DNA of 64,000 nucleotides from Cupriavidus sp. D39 (GTDB lineage: Bacteria; Pseudomonadota; Gammaproteobacteria; Burkholderiales; Burkholderiaceae). The stretch spans positions 3,286,001 through 3,350,000 of the forward strand of contig NZ_JAPNLE010000009.1 of NCBI RefSeq assembly GCF_026627925.1, read 5' to 3'. A program made the position numbers and the translations under genes. The notes beneath the pieces are model-generated. The model saw only the letters and a list, made by a program, of their open reading frames with translations. It did no database searches and had not been told where the DNA came from. Below, piece after piece: positions 48,197 to 60,277 of this stretch (position 1 is the first letter of the stretch; every line of letters begins with the position of its first letter).

Positions 48197-49057
48197 TTAC
48201 ACCGGATAGACGCCGGTCTGGGCCATCTGCATCAGCCGCGCCACCCGTTCCTCGGTCGCCGGGTGGGTGGAGAACAGGTTGGCGATGCCGCCGCCAGAGA
48301 GCGGGTTCATGATCATCATCTGCGCCGTGGCCGGGTGCTGCTCCGCCGTCTGGAACGGAATCCCCTGCGCATAGCGGTGGATCTTGTCGAGCGCCATCGC
48401 CAGCGCCTGCGGGTCGCCGCTGATGGTGGCGCCGCCGCGGTCCGCCTCGAACTCCCGGGCGCGCGAGATCGCCATCTGGATCAGCGAGGCCGCCAGCGGG
48501 GCCAGGATTGCCACCGCGATGCTGGCGATGGGGTTGGAGCGGTTGCCGTTCTCGTCGCGCCCGCCAAAGAACATGGCGAAGTTGGCCAGCGCGGCGATGG
48601 CGCCGGCCATGGTGGCGGCGATGGTCGAGATCAGGATGTCGCGGTGCTGCACGTGGGCCAACTCATGGGCCATCACGCCGCGCAGCTCGCGCTCCGACAG
48701 CACCCGCAGGATGCCGGTGGTGGCCGCAACCGCGGCATGCTCCGGATTGCGGCCGGTGGCAAAGGCGTTGGGCGCATCCTCGTTGATCAGGTACACGCGC
48801 GGCATCGGCAGCTGGGCGCGCTGCGCCAGCTCCTGCACCATGCCGTAGAACTGCGGTGCGGTGCTCGCGTCGACTTCCTGCGCGTTGTACATGCGCAGGA
48901 CCATCTTGTCCGAGAACCAGTAAGAGAAGAAGTTCATGCCCAGCGCCATGATCAGCGCGAACATCATGCCGCTGCGGCCGCCGATCATGCCGCCGATGAC
49001 GATGAACAGCGCCGTGATGGCGGCCATCAGCATGAAGGTCTTGACCCAGTTGAACAT
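48197..49057 (-). CDS. htpX: Membrane zinc metalloprotease HtpX
   Basis: A 286-residue inner-membrane protease that degrades misfolded membrane proteins with FtsH. Two N-terminal helices ([23 protein letters not shown] and [17 protein letters not shown]) come first, then the zinc motif HELAH in [17 protein letters not shown], two more helices ([20 protein letters not shown] and [23 protein letters not shown]), the third ligand in [13 protein letters not shown], and the closing [28 protein letters not shown] precedes the ATG at 49057. Confidence 0.96.
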   Translation of the reverse strand: MFNWVKTFMLMAAITALFIVIGGMIGGRSGMMFALIMALGMNFFSYWFSDKMVLRMYNAQEVDASTAPQFYGMVQELAQRAQLPMPRVYLINEDAPNAFATGRNPEHAAVAATTGILRVLSERELRGVMAHELAHVQHRDILISTIAATMAGAIAALANFAMFFGGRDENGNRSNPIASIAVAILAPLAASLIQMAISRAREFEADRGGATISGDPQALAMALDKIHRYAQGIPFQTAEQHPATAQMMIMNPLSGGGIANLFSTHPATEERVARLMQMAQTGVYPV

Positions 49058-49242
49058 TGTCTTGATCTCCGAAAAAATCATCCTCGCGCGCACACCGGGT
49101 GGCCGGGCTGGCCGTGCTACGGAAAGCGTGACGCGGTGCTGTTTAGATAGTACCCCGGCCCGGAAATTCAACCGCAGCCTGCCTAAAAAAGGGCAGCAGG
49201 CGCCGCGGCCGTTCGTTGCCCCGGCGTGTTCGGCAACCGTCC

Positions 49243-49883
49243 CTAGCGTTGGGCGAAGGCCAGGCGCGCGCCCAGCCCGATGAAGGCCACGCCCACAATG
49301 CGATCCAGCCAGCACTTGAGAAGCGGCACTTCGCTGGCGCGGCGGGTCAGGGTACCCGCCATCCATGCCACCAGGCTGTTCCATAGCGTCGACATCGCCA
49401 CCATGACGCCGCCCAGGGCCAGGAATGCCAGGGCCTGGTGCTCGGCGTGGCGATCGACAAACTGCGGGAAAAAGGAAATGAAGAACAGGATCACCTTTGG
49501 ATTCAGCACATTGGTGAGGAAGCCCTGCATGAACAAAGCGCGCAGGCCGCGCGTGCCCGGCTGCGCGGCCGGGGCCTCGTCTGCGCTGGGGGCGCGGATC
49601 GCTGCCAGACCAGGCGTAGCCCAAGCCACACCAGGTAGGCTGCGCCGGCAAACTTGATCAGGGTAAAGGCGGTGGCCGAGGCCGCCAGCAAGGCGGTCAG
49701 GCCAAAGGCGATGGCCAGCGAGTGCACGCAGCAGCCGGCACTGACGCCGAGCGCGGAGACCACGCCCGCCGCCCTGCCCTGCGCCACGCTGCGCCCGACG
49801 ATATAGGCCGTATCCGGGCCAGGCGTCACATTGAGCAGGAATACCGCGCCGACGAACAAGGGAAGGTCAGTAATGCCGAGCAT
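49243..49883 (-). CDS. LysE/RhtB-family amino acid exporter (apparent frameshift)
   Basis: A 213-residue inner-membrane exporter when restored, with six helices. The start is the family motif [32 protein letters not shown] (the NxTPGPD motif, near residue 20), followed by [47 protein letters not shown]. The frame breaks at a C5 (G5 on plus) run 49588-49592; one added base joins WQRSAP to [14 protein letters not shown], after which [29 protein letters not shown] (family motif NPK) follows. It exports amino acids such as threonine or homoserine lactones in E. coli relatives; the substrate here is unknown. It lies between htpX and fmt. Confidence 0.85.
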
Positions 49884-49962
49884 GGTTGGCTGCCGGTGAA
49901 TGGGACGCAAAGCGCGCTGCCGGCAAGTCAGCCCTGGTGGCTTTGCCGCAAGCGCAGGGCGA

Positions 49963-50976
49963 TTATGCCGTGCCTCCAGGCACGGCGCAGCGGGTACCCG
50001 GCGGCAGCGGCATGCTTTGCAGGAACTGCTGGGCCGGCACGCGGCGGCCGCCCGGCTTTTGCAGCTCGGTCACGCGCAGCGCGCCCTCGCCGCAGGCGAT
50101 CACCACGCCGTCGGCATCCGCCGCGAGCACGGTGCCCGGCGCCTGCGGGTGGCTGGCCGTGGCCGCCAGCGGCTGGGCCTGCCAGCACTTGATGACGGTC
50201 TCGCCGACCTGCACGGTGGCGCCGGGGAACGGGTTGAAGGCGCGCACCTGGGCGGCCAGCACCGTAGCCTGGCGGCGCAGGTCCAGCGGCGCTTCTTCCT
50301 TGGCGATCTTCTCGGCATAGGTCACGCCCTCGGCCGGCTGCGGCGTGCCGGCGAGCGGCTGGCCCGCGCAGAGGCGGCGCAGCGCCTGCACCACCATGCG
50401 CCCGCCGAGCGCGGCCAGCGTGTCGTGCAGGGTGCCGGTGGTGTCATCGGGGCCGATCGGCACTGTTTCGCCCTGGATCATCGCGCCGGTGTCCAGCCCT
50501 TCGTCCATCTGCATCAGCGTGATGCCGGTGTGCGCGTCGCCGGCCTCGATGGCGCGGTGAATGGGCGCGGCGCCTCGCCAGCGCGGCAGCAGCGAGGCAT
50601 GGATGTTCAGGCAGCCGTAGCGCGGCAGCGCCAGCACCTCGGCCGGCAGGATCAGGCCGTAGGCGGCCACCACCATGACATCCGGGGCGATCTGCGCCAG
50701 CGTGTCCACGGCGGCGCCGGCCTCTTCGGGATACTTGCCGTTACGGCGCAGCGAGCGCGGCTGCAGCACCGGGCCCAGGCCCTGCTCCAGCGCGTACTGC
50801 TTGACCGGGCTGGCCTGCAGCTGCAGGCCGCGGCCGGCCGGCCGGTCGGGCTGGCTGAGCACCGCCACCACCGGAAAACCAGCGGCGTGGATGGCTTCGA
50901 GCGCCACGCGGGCGAATTCGGGCGTGCCGGCAAAGGCAACGCGCAGCGCTTGGGATGGGCTTGCGGCTTGGGACAT
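49963..50976 (-). CDS. fmt: Methionyl-tRNA formyltransferase
   Basis: A 337-residue enzyme that formylates initiator Met-tRNA using 10-formyl-THF. The formyltransferase domain opens [40 protein letters not shown]; the active-site block is [22 protein letters not shown] with Asn-His and Ser-Leu-Leu-Pro, then [17 protein letters not shown] with the catalytic Asp. The C-terminal OB-fold tRNA-binding domain follows from [13 protein letters not shown]. The ATG at 50976 follows CCGGAGCGCGCC; an in-frame start 11 codons earlier is less likely. def lies about 110 bases upstream, the conserved def-fmt order. Confidence 0.96.
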   Translation of the reverse strand: MSQAASPSQALRVAFAGTPEFARVALEAIHAAGFPVVAVLSQPDRPAGRGLQLQASPVKQYALEQGLGPVLQPRSLRRNGKYPEEAGAAVDTLAQIAPDVMVVAAYGLILPAEVLALPRYGCLNIHASLLPRWRGAAPIHRAIEAGDAHTGITLMQMDEGLDTGAMIQGETVPIGPDDTTGTLHDTLAALGGRMVVQALRRLCAGQPLAGTPQPAEGVTYAEKIAKEEAPLDLRRQATVLAAQVRAFNPFPGATVQVGETVIKCWQAQPLAATASHPQAPGTVLAADADGVVIACGEGALRVTELQKPGGRRVPAQQFLQSMPLPPGTRCAVPGGTA

Positions 50977-51087
50977 GGCGCGCTCCGGCATAAGCGGCAC
51001 CGGCCGCATCAGCGGCCGGTAACTTGATTCATCGGGAAGGCAATACGATAGCAGACCGGTACCGGAGCGCGGCCGGCGCCGGCTGCC

Positions 51088-51603
51088 TTACATGCGGGTG
51101 CGCTCGCGCTTGTGCAGCTTGGCCAGCTTGGCCTTGATGCGCTGGAGCTTGAGCGGCGACAGGTACTCGACGAAGACCTTGCCCTTGAGGTGGTCCAGCT
51201 CGTGCTGGATGCACACGGCAAGCAGGTCGTCGGCTTCGATCTCGAAGGGCTCGCCCTTCTCGTTCAGGGCGCGCACGCGCACATGGTCCGGGCGCTCGAC
51301 GCGGTCGTAGACCTCGGGCACCGACAGGCAACCCTCTTCCGCCACCTTGCGGGTGTCGCTGGACCAGACGATCTCCGCGTTGATGAACACCTGCAGCGCG
51401 TCGCGGGTCTCGGAGATATCGATCACCACCACCTGTTCGTGCACGTCCACCTGGGTCGCGGCCAGGCCGATGCCGGGGGCTTCGTACATGGTCTCGGCCA
51501 TGTCCTGCACCAGGCGGCGAATGCGGTCGTCCACCACGGCAACCGGTTTTGCCACGGTATGCAGGCGGGGATCGGGGTAGGTCAGGATATCGAGTTTAGC
51601 CAT
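51088..51603 (-). CDS. def: Peptide deformylase
   Basis: A 171-residue metalloenzyme that removes the formyl group from new proteins. All three family motifs are present: GIGLAATQ (motif 1), EGCLSVPE (motif 2, with the metal Cys) and QHELDHLKG (motif 3, the two metal His and catalytic Glu). The C-terminus is basic ([12 protein letters not shown]). The start at 51603 is fixed by the family length; no strong ribosome binding site is seen. It is divergent from the LysM gene 162 bases away and upstream of fmt. Confidence 0.96.
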   Translation of the reverse strand: MAKLDILTYPDPRLHTVAKPVAVVDDRIRRLVQDMAETMYEAPGIGLAATQVDVHEQVVVIDISETRDALQVFINAEIVWSSDTRKVAEEGCLSVPEVYDRVERPDHVRVRALNEKGEPFEIEADDLLAVCIQHELDHLKGKVFVEYLSPLKLQRIKAKLAKLHKRERTRM

Positions 51604-51765
51604 GATGCTGGGGCGCAACGCCTGCGGCTCACACATGTGACCCGCGCGTTGCGGCTACGGGTGTTTACATGCAGAATCGGGGCGCAAGTACAAAAATTCA
51701 AGGCGCGCCGCAACAGGCACGCTCTCCAGGGTCAATCCGGCTGTTCTGCCAGCCGGTTCGAGAAA

Positions 51766-52938
51766 ATGCGCGATCTTACCAAAGAATACCAGGCGGCGCC
51801 GGGCCGCAGGCCGTACGCGTTTGCCCGTTGGATAATCTGTGCGGCCGGAATCACTGCCCTCACAGGGGCACCAGTGCATGCCGCCGATCTTACCGTCACC
51901 CCGGCCCAGCGGGCCCAGGCAACCGTCACCGCGCAACAAGGCATTGCCGTCGCCGACCTGGCTTCGGACGCGCCCCAGCAGTATGTCGTGCGCGGGGGCG
52001 ACACGCTTTGGGGGATCTCCGGGCGCTTCCTGCGCCAGCCCTGGCGCTGGCCCGAGCTGTGGGGCATGAACCAGCAGCAGATCCGCAATCCACACCTGAT
52101 TTATCCCGGCCAGGTCCTGTACCTGATTCAGCGCGACGGCCGCGCCTGGCTCTCCACCAGCCCCGATGCCGGCGGCACGGTGCGGCTCACGCCGGGCGTG
52201 CGCAGCGAAGGCGCGCCCGATGGCGCCATCGCCAGCATTTCCGCCAAGGACGTCGAGCCATTCCTGATCCGCCCGCTGGTGGTGGACGAGGGCACGCTGG
52301 AGACCTCGGCGCGCATCATCGCCCTGCCCGAGTCGCGGGTCTACCTGGGCATGGGCGACACCGCCTACGCGCGCGGCGTCTCCCCGCCCGAGGCGGTGGT
52401 CGGCAGCGACTGGCAGGCCTTCAAGCCGGTCAAGCCGATCAAGGATCCCGTCACCGGCGTCGTGCTGGGCTACGAGGCCGAGTACCAGGGCAATGTCCGC
52501 GTGTCGCGCCTGCCGGAAGGCTTCGACGCGGTAACCACCGTCAAGGTCACCCAGGCCCAGCAGGAAATGGGCTCCGGCACCTTGCTGATGCCCCAGCCGG
52601 CGCGCGAGCCGGTGCGCTATGTGCCGCGTGCGCCGGATGTCATGCTCGATGGCCGCATCGCGGCGGTCTACGGCGGCGTGCAGTTCGGCGGCGCCAAGCA
52701 GGTGGTCGTGCTCAATATCGGCACCGCCGCGGGCCTCGAGCCCGGCCACGTGCTCGCGCTGTCGCGCGCCGGCCAGGTGGTGCGCGATCGCACGGACGGC
52801 AACCGCGCCATCCTGTTGCCCGACGAGCGCTATGGCTTGGCCTTCGTGTTCCGCGTGTTTCCCGGCGTGGCCTATGCCCTGGTCACCGATGCCTCGAACG
52901 CGATCGAGGTGGGCGACCGCGTGACATCGCCGCGTTGA
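51766..52938 (+). CDS. LysM-domain protein of the def-dprA region
   Basis: A 390-residue exported protein. The signal peptide is basic then hydrophobic (FARWIICAAGITALTGAPVHAAD). The LysM domain (about residues 62-115) reads QYVVRGGDTLWGISGRFLRQPWRWPELWGMNQQQIRNPHLIYPGQVL, which binds peptidoglycan. The rest is a conserved beta-rich region of unknown function (SRVYLGMGDTAYARG..., VRAPDVMLDGRIAAVYGGVQFGGAKQVVVLNIG). Standard neighbour of def and dprA in Burkholderiales. Its stop overlaps the likely TTG start of dprA (TTGA), pointing to coupled translation. Confidence 0.88.
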   Translation: MRDLTKEYQAAPGRRPYAFARWIICAAGITALTGAPVHAADLTVTPAQRAQATVTAQQGIAVADLASDAPQQYVVRGGDTLWGISGRFLRQPWRWPELWGMNQQQIRNPHLIYPGQVLYLIQRDGRAWLSTSPDAGGTVRLTPGVRSEGAPDGAIASISAKDVEPFLIRPLVVDEGTLETSARIIALPESRVYLGMGDTAYARGVSPPEAVVGSDWQAFKPVKPIKDPVTGVVLGYEAEYQGNVRVSRLPEGFDAVTTVKVTQAQQEMGSGTLLMPQPAREPVRYVPRAPDVMLDGRIAAVYGGVQFGGAKQVVVLNIGTAAGLEPGHVLALSRAGQVVRDRTDGNRAILLPDERYGLAFVFRVFPGVAYALVTDASNAIEVGDRVTSPR

Positions 52939-53999
52939 CCGGGCTGACCGGTGCCCGCGGCCTGGGCACCGGCGCCTTGCGCCAGTTGCTGGCCATCTTC
53001 GGCCTGCCGCACCAACTGCTGGCGCAAACCGTCAGCGCACTGGCGGGTGTCATTCCCGAGAAGCATGCCCGGGCACTGCTGGCACCGCCCGATGCCGTCA
53101 CCATGGCGCTGGTCGAGCGCACCGTGGCCTGGGCCGCCGAGCCCGGCAACCATGTGGTGACGCTGGCCGACGCCGCCTATCCCCGCCCCTTGCTGGATCT
53201 GTCCGACCCGCCGCTGGTGCTGTACGTCAAAGGCCGGCTGGAAGCGCTTGGCGGCCCGGCCATTGCCATGGTCGGCGCGCGCAGCGCCACCGTGCAGGGC
53301 GTGGAGGACGCGCGGCGCTTCGCCCGCGTGTTGTCCGGCGCCGGGCTGGCCGTGGTGTCGGGGCTCGCGCTGGGCATCGATGGCGCGGCCCATGAGGGGG
53401 CGCTGGAGGGCACTGGCGGCACCGTGGCGGTGATCGGCACCGGCGCCGACCTGGTCTACCCTGCCCGCCACCGCGACCTGGCCCACCGCATCGCGTCCCA
53501 TGGCGCCATCGTCAGCGAGTTCGCGCTCGGCATGCCCGGGCGCAGCCACCACTTCCCCCAACGCAACCGCATCATCGCAGCGCTCGCGCGCGGCGTGCTG
53601 GTGGTGGAGGCGGCGGCGCGCTCGGGGTCGCTCATCACGGCGCGGCTGGCGGCCGAGATGGGGCGCGAGGTCTACGCCATTCCCGGCTCGATCCATGCGC
53701 CACTGTCCAAGGGTTGCCACCTGCTGATCCGCCAGGGCGCCAAGCTGGTGGAAACCGCGCAGGACGTGCTCGAGGAACTTGGCATGGCCGGGGATGCCGC
53801 CCGGCCGGTGGCGCCGGCACCTATGCCGGCGCTCGACGATGTCCTCGGCCTGACGCTCACCCACGACCCCGTCACGCTGGACGCGCTGTGCGCGCGCACC
53901 GCCCTGCCGCCCGAGCAAGTGGTGGCCAGCCTGCTGGCCCTGGAACTGGCGGGCGCGGTGGAGCGCCTGCCGGGCAATGTCTATCGGCGTGTAAGCTAG
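52935..53999 (+). CDS. dprA: DNA processing protein DprA
   Basis: A 354-residue protein that loads RecA on incoming single-stranded DNA in natural transformation. The Rossmann-like DprA core shows PPLVLYVKGRLEALGGPAIAMVGARSATVQG, then VVSGLALGIDGAAHEGALEGTGGTVAVIGTGADLVYPARHR, EFALGMPGRSHHFPQRNRIIAALARGVLVVEAAARSGSLITARLAAEMGREVYAIPGSIH and a C-terminal winged helix (DDVLGLTLTHDPVTLDALCARTALPPEQV...). No ATG or GTG suits the family length; the only start in frame is the TTG at 52935 overlapping the LysM stop, so the N-terminus is uncertain by about ten residues. Confidence 0.92.
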   Translation: MTGLTGARGLGTGALRQLLAIFGLPHQLLAQTVSALAGVIPEKHARALLAPPDAVTMALVERTVAWAAEPGNHVVTLADAAYPRPLLDLSDPPLVLYVKGRLEALGGPAIAMVGARSATVQGVEDARRFARVLSGAGLAVVSGLALGIDGAAHEGALEGTGGTVAVIGTGADLVYPARHRDLAHRIASHGAIVSEFALGMPGRSHHFPQRNRIIAALARGVLVVEAAARSGSLITARLAAEMGREVYAIPGSIHAPLSKGCHLLIRQGAKLVETAQDVLEELGMAGDAARPVAPAPMPALDDVLGLTLTHDPVTLDALCARTALPPEQVVASLLALELAGAVERLPGNVYRRVS

Positions 54000-54097
54000 T
54001 GGGCGATCCCAGGACCGCGGGCCAAAATACGGATTTCCTGGCGGCCGCTACAATCAAACGATTTCCCGTGCCTGAAAAGGCTCATGTTTCCTCCGCC

Positions 54098-54502
54098 ATG
54101 ACCGTTTACTTTCCGGAGCAGGACCAGGGCGCGATCGCCCAGGCGCTGGCAGCGCGTCCGCAAGGCCGCCTGGTAGCCTGCCTGTGCGCAGCCTGGTGCG
54201 GCACCTGCGGCACCTACCAGGAGGCGTTCACGGCGCTTGCCGCCCGGTTTCCTGGCGATTGCTTCGTGTGGATCGATATCGAAACCCATGCCGACCAGCT
54301 GGGAGACCTGGATATCGACAACTTCCCGACGCTGCTGGTGCAGCCGGCGGCGGGTGGAGCCCCGCAGTTCTACGGGACACTTTTGCCGCACATCGAAGTG
54401 CTCGAGCGCATGCTGGCGCGCGGTGCGGCCATGCCGGCGACAGCGGGTGCGGAGGTCCCGGACGTGCTCGAGTGGCTGGCGCCGCACGCTAACGACGTCT
54501 AA
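54098..54502 (+). CDS. Thioredoxin-fold protein
   Basis: A 134-residue thioredoxin-like protein. The redox motif is WCGTC at Cys34 and Cys37, a change from the WCGPC of thioredoxin, within LVACLCAAWCGTCGTYQEAF; a further Cys (Cys30) lies close by. The cis-proline is in IDNFPTLLVQ. No signal peptide is apparent, so it acts in the cytoplasm. Its length is a little above E. coli thioredoxin, with a C-terminal helix. It follows dprA on the same strand and precedes the topoisomerase gene. An in-frame GTG lies 10 codons upstream. Confidence 0.87.
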   Translation: MTVYFPEQDQGAIAQALAARPQGRLVACLCAAWCGTCGTYQEAFTALAARFPGDCFVWIDIETHADQLGDLDIDNFPTLLVQPAAGGAPQFYGTLLPHIEVLERMLARGAAMPATAGAEVPDVLEWLAPHANDV

Positions 54503-54770
54503 CTCCGGTCATCGGCGCCAGGGGCCGGCCGGGAGCACCGCCGGAAAATGCAGTCAAAAAACGAAGCGGGCAGCGGCTGTTCAGGGCCGGCCCGCATGCC
54601 AGCAGCGCCCGTTTGACGGCGACGGCGGAGGCAGCTTGCTTGCACCGCCGTCGGAACCGCGCTTATTATTGGCGCCTCAAAGCCCCAAGCTCGCTGTTTA
54701 CATATAGTGCAGAGCCCTTAGTGGCAACAATTCGCAGGTCGCCAGAGTGCGGCCAGCAAGGATCCGATCC

Positions 54771-57484
<2,714 letters not shown>

Positions 57485-57489
57485 GCCGC

Positions 57490-57530
57490 GCGCGGAGCCG
57501 GCGTCCTGCCGGCTCCGCGCTTGCCTTTTA
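57490..57530 (+). terminator. Rho-independent terminator after topB
   Basis: A 13-bp perfect stem (GCGCGGAGCCGGC, 57490-57502, with GCCGGCTCCGCGC, 57508-57520) with a 5-nt loop, then TTGCCTTTTA. Confidence 0.8.
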
Positions 57531-57567
57531 TCCCTCTATCCCTTTATCCCTCGATCCTGCGATTCCC

Positions 57568-58470
57568 CTACTGGTTGTCGCTGCGGATCTTGCCCTCTTC
57601 GAGCAGGAAATCGATAAAGGCGCGGACCTTGGTCGGCAGGAACTTGCGGCTCGGGTAGACCACGCTGATATCGCGTTTCGGCAACTGGTACTGCGGCAGG
57701 ATGTGCGTCAGCCGCCCCGCCTCGATATTGGGGCGCGCCAGGTAGGATGACAGCATCGCCACGCCCATGTCGGCCAGCGCCGCCTGGTGTGCCAGCTCGG
57801 CATTGCTGCACAGCAGGCCCGGGCGGATCGGCACCGTCACCTCGCCCTCCGGGCCCGACAGCGTCCACTCATGCTCAGCGGTGGGAAGGCGCATTGCGAT
57901 ACAGCGGTGGTTGGTCAGCTCATGCGCGTGGCGCAGCGGCGGGTGCTTGCGCAGGTAGCCCGGCGAGGCGCACAGGATGATCTCGGCGGAGATCAGCGGG
58001 CGCGCCACCAGGTGCGAGCCCAGCCCCAGGTCCGACAGCACCACGCCCACGTCGCGGCCCTCCTCCACGATATCGACGATACGGTCCGACAGCTGCACGT
58101 CGAATACCACTTCCGGGTACAGGGCCTGGAAGCGCGCCAGCGTGTCCGGCAGCAGGTGCAGGCCGAACATCACCGGCGTCACCAGCCGTAGCGTGCCGGA
58201 GAGCGACTGGCTGCGCGCCGTCACCACGGCCTCGGCCTCCTCTACATCCTCCAGGATCTGCTGGCAACGCTGCAGGTAGGTTTCCCCGGCATCGGTCAGC
58301 GACAGGCTGCGGGTGGTGCGATTGAGCAAGCGCGTGCCAAGGTGGCTCTCCAGGTCGGCGACGTAGCGCGTCACTACCGCATTGGACATTTCCAATTGTT
58401 GCGCCGCACGAGCAAAGCTGCCGAGCTCGACCACTTTGGAAAAGACGCGCATCGATTGCAGCCGGTCCAT
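57568..58470 (-). CDS. LysR-family transcriptional regulator (CrgA-like)
   Basis: A 300-residue LTTR. The DNA-binding domain (residues 1-60) reads MDRLQSMRVFSKVVELGSFARAAQQLEMSNAVVTRYVADLESHLGTRLLNRTTRSLSLTDAG; the effector domain begins GTLRLVTPVMFGLHLLPDTLARFQ. It belongs to the CrgA/AaeR-type branch, common regulators of aromatic-acid or quinone response genes. No divergent operon is obvious beside it: the neighbour across the 192-base gap is the small repeat-protein gene on the opposite strand, which shares its upstream region. Confidence 0.92.
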   Translation of the reverse strand: MDRLQSMRVFSKVVELGSFARAAQQLEMSNAVVTRYVADLESHLGTRLLNRTTRSLSLTDAGETYLQRCQQILEDVEEAEAVVTARSQSLSGTLRLVTPVMFGLHLLPDTLARFQALYPEVVFDVQLSDRIVDIVEEGRDVGVVLSDLGLGSHLVARPLISAEIILCASPGYLRKHPPLRHAHELTNHRCIAMRLPTAEHEWTLSGPEGEVTVPIRPGLLCSNAELAHQAALADMGVAMLSSYLARPNIEAGRLTHILPQYQLPKRDISVVYPSRKFLPTKVRAFIDFLLEEGKIRSDNQ

Positions 58471-58662
58471 GACATAGTCTCCAGTCTTGCCCGCGAACTT
58501 TTACGGAAAGTGGGTTGTTTATTGTTAAAACTACAACTAATCATTGTCTGGGGCAATATTTATTCATATCAGGGAAATGCCTAATATGAAGCCATCGGAT
58601 GCCGCATTGCAGCGAAGGCTGCTGAGAAGACTAGGTGTCCTGCCTGTGGAAAGGATTCAATC

Positions 58663-58968
58663 ATGAAAAGCCAACGTTTCGCCCTGATCGCCGCTGCCAC
58701 CACGCTTGCAGCCGCCCTGACCGCCGCCCCCGCATTTGCCAAGGCCGGTAAGTTCGACCCCTACACCGATGGCGCCCGCGCCACCCAGGCTTCGGTCTAC
58801 AGCAACGGCGGCAAGGCAGGCAAGTTCGACAGCTTTACCGACGGCGCTCGTGCCGGCAAGTTCGACCCGTTCACGGATGGCGCCCGCGTTGGCAAGTTCG
58901 ACCCGTACACCGACGGCGCCAAGGCCGGCAAGTTCGACGTCTTCACCGACGGCGCCGCTGCCCTGTAA
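58663..58968 (+). CDS. Small exported protein with tandem GKFDPxTDGA repeats
   Basis: A 101-residue protein. Residues 1-26 are a signal peptide (basic MKSQR, then a long Ala-rich core ending AFAKA). The mature part is five short repeats, each 'A/V-GKFD-P/S/V-Y/F-TDGA', separated in one place by TQASVYSNGG. The only charged residues are Lys and Asp/Arg, one of each per repeat. AAGGATTCAATC precedes the ATG. I recognise no family; tandem repeats of a short K-FD-TDGA unit suggest a periplasmic binding or structural role, but this is inference. It is a single-gene unit, divergent from the lysR, ending before a strong terminator. Confidence 0.85.
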   Translation: MKSQRFALIAAATTLAAALTAAPAFAKAGKFDPYTDGARATQASVYSNGGKAGKFDSFTDGARAGKFDPFTDGARVGKFDPYTDGAKAGKFDVFTDGAAAL

Positions 58969-59081
58969 TTCAGGCGCCCTGTCGGCGGGAACCGCTTCTG
59001 ATGGCGGTTCCATCCCTTTCGGCTGATCTCCACAGGCCGACGGGGAGGGAGCGAAAGCTCTCTCTCCGTACTACATGGAGG

Positions 59082-59120
59082 ACACGCCCGTACCACGCCG
59101 GTACGGGCGTGTTTGTTTTT
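59082..59120 (+). terminator. Rho-independent terminator of the repeat-protein gene
   Basis: A 12-bp perfect stem (ACACGCCCGTAC with GTACGGGCGTGT, 7-nt loop) followed by TTGTTTTT. Confidence 0.85.
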
Positions 59121-59216
59121 GGGCCGCCCGCTTGTGTTGCTTGTGCCGCGTTCGCTCGCGCGTATCGGGTGATGCATGATACCCCCGGCCAGGTTTTCGG
59201 ACCGGCGTCGGGGCAT

Positions 59217-59245
59217 AAAAAACGGGCCAGTCATGGCCCGTTTTT
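59217..59245. terminator. Bidirectional terminator
   Basis: AAAAACGGGCCA (59218-59229) and TGGCCCGTTTTT (59234-59245) form a 12-bp stem with a GTCA loop; it can end both the plus-strand repeat gene and the minus-strand glycine-zipper gene. Confidence 0.85.
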
Positions 59246-59307
59246 GTTGCCGGCGTCGTAGGCCGGCTGCCTGCGGGCGGGAGATGATCCCGCCTGCGCC
59301 ATGCAGA

Positions 59308-59784
59308 TCAGTCGTCGTGATCGTGATGGTTGTGGCCACGGCCGTGCTTGCGCTTGTAGCCGCTGCGGTAGTAGCGGTCATCGCGGTAGCCGCGGCCGCG
59401 TTCGTCCGCGTAGGAGTTGCTGCGCGAGACGTTGCCGCCCAGTGCGGCGCCTGCACCGCCGCCAACCGCCGCGCCCAGCAGGCCGCCGGTGCGCCCGCCC
59501 ATGGCGTTGCCCGCTGCCGTGCCTGCGCCGCCGCCCAGCGCGCCGCCGATGATGGCGCCAGTGCGCTCGCGGCGATTGGACGTGACCGCCCCGCCTGCGC
59601 CGCCGCCAACCGCGCCGCCGATCACCGCACCGGTCGAGCCGCCTAGCGCGCCACCGACCGCCGCGCCGGCGACACCGCCGAGTGCGCCGCCGAGGGCATT
59701 ATTCATATCGCCCGCAAACACCGGCAGGGCGGATGCCGCCAGGGCGATGGCCAGGGTGAAACTGCGAACGGGGTGCCGAGACAT
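59308..59784 (-). CDS. Glycine-zipper protein with His-rich C-terminus
   Basis: A 158-residue exported protein. A signal peptide (SFTLAIALAASALPVFAGD) precedes about 80 residues of glycine-zipper helices (LGGALGGVAGAAVGGALGG and GLLGAAVGGGAGAALGG types, GxxxG repeats), which insert in or span the membrane. The tail is Arg/Tyr-rich then ends in a cluster of histidines and aspartates (GHNHHDHDD), a possible metal site. AAGGAAGAAG precedes the ATG at 59784; an in-frame start eight codons earlier is possible. Similar proteins are called YMGG-like or surface antigen; function unknown. Confidence 0.83.
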   Translation of the reverse strand: MSRHPVRSFTLAIALAASALPVFAGDMNNALGGALGGVAGAAVGGALGGSTGAVIGGAVGGGAGGAVTSNRRERTGAIIGGALGGGAGTAAGNAMGGRTGGLLGAAVGGGAGAALGGNVSRSNSYADERGRGYRDDRYYRSGYKRKHGRGHNHHDHDD

Positions 59785-60013
59785 GTTCTTCTTCCTTGGG
59801 TTGAGCAACTGTGACGCAAGTGTAGAGATGTAGCCGCGACCTTGCTGTAACCACGTGTAAGGCGCTGTAACCGCTGCAGAAACGTCAAACGGTCCGCCAG
59901 TATTGGCGGACCGTTCTTTAACAGCGTGAAGCGCGGAGTTACTGCGGGGTTAGGATGGTTGTGCGGCTATGCGCACTCACATTCCTGTGTGCGTGCCGCA
60001 TGCCACGTGCAGA

Positions 60014-60208
60014 TCAGCAACATTTTCCCTGCCCCCCGCCGTAGCGGGCCTCCTGCCGTTCGCGAAAGAATGCCTCGTAGGTCATGGGTTCGCGGTCGGG
60101 GTGGGTGGCCTCCATGTGCGCCACATAGGTCTGGTAATCCGGCAAACCCACCATCAGGCGCAGGGACTGGCCCAGGTAGCGTCCCATGGTTCCAAGTTGC
60201 TCAAGCAT
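60014..60208 (-). CDS. ybdD: YbdD/YjiX-family small protein
   Basis: A 64-residue soluble protein of the YbdD (DUF466) family: GRYLGQSLRLMVGLPDYQTYVAHMEATHPDREPMTYEAFFRERQEARYGG, the family core with YxxYVxHM and HPD. It ends in GKCC, two terminal cysteines. AGGAGATCCATC precedes the ATG. It follows cstA by about 70 bases in the same direction, as ybdD follows cstA and yjiX follows btsT in E. coli. Confidence 0.92.
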   Translation of the reverse strand: MLEQLGTMGRYLGQSLRLMVGLPDYQTYVAHMEATHPDREPMTYEAFFRERQEARYGGGQGKCC

Positions 60209-60277
60209 GATGGATCTCCTGTCTACAAATCCAAGCCCGATATCGGGTTAGCGCTGGCCGGTGGCCAGCGCACGCAC

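Noticed and set aside
59308..59784. The Gly/Ala repeats as a DNA-level tandem repeat
   Set aside because: The codons vary; it is protein-level glycine-zipper composition rather than a repeated DNA unit.
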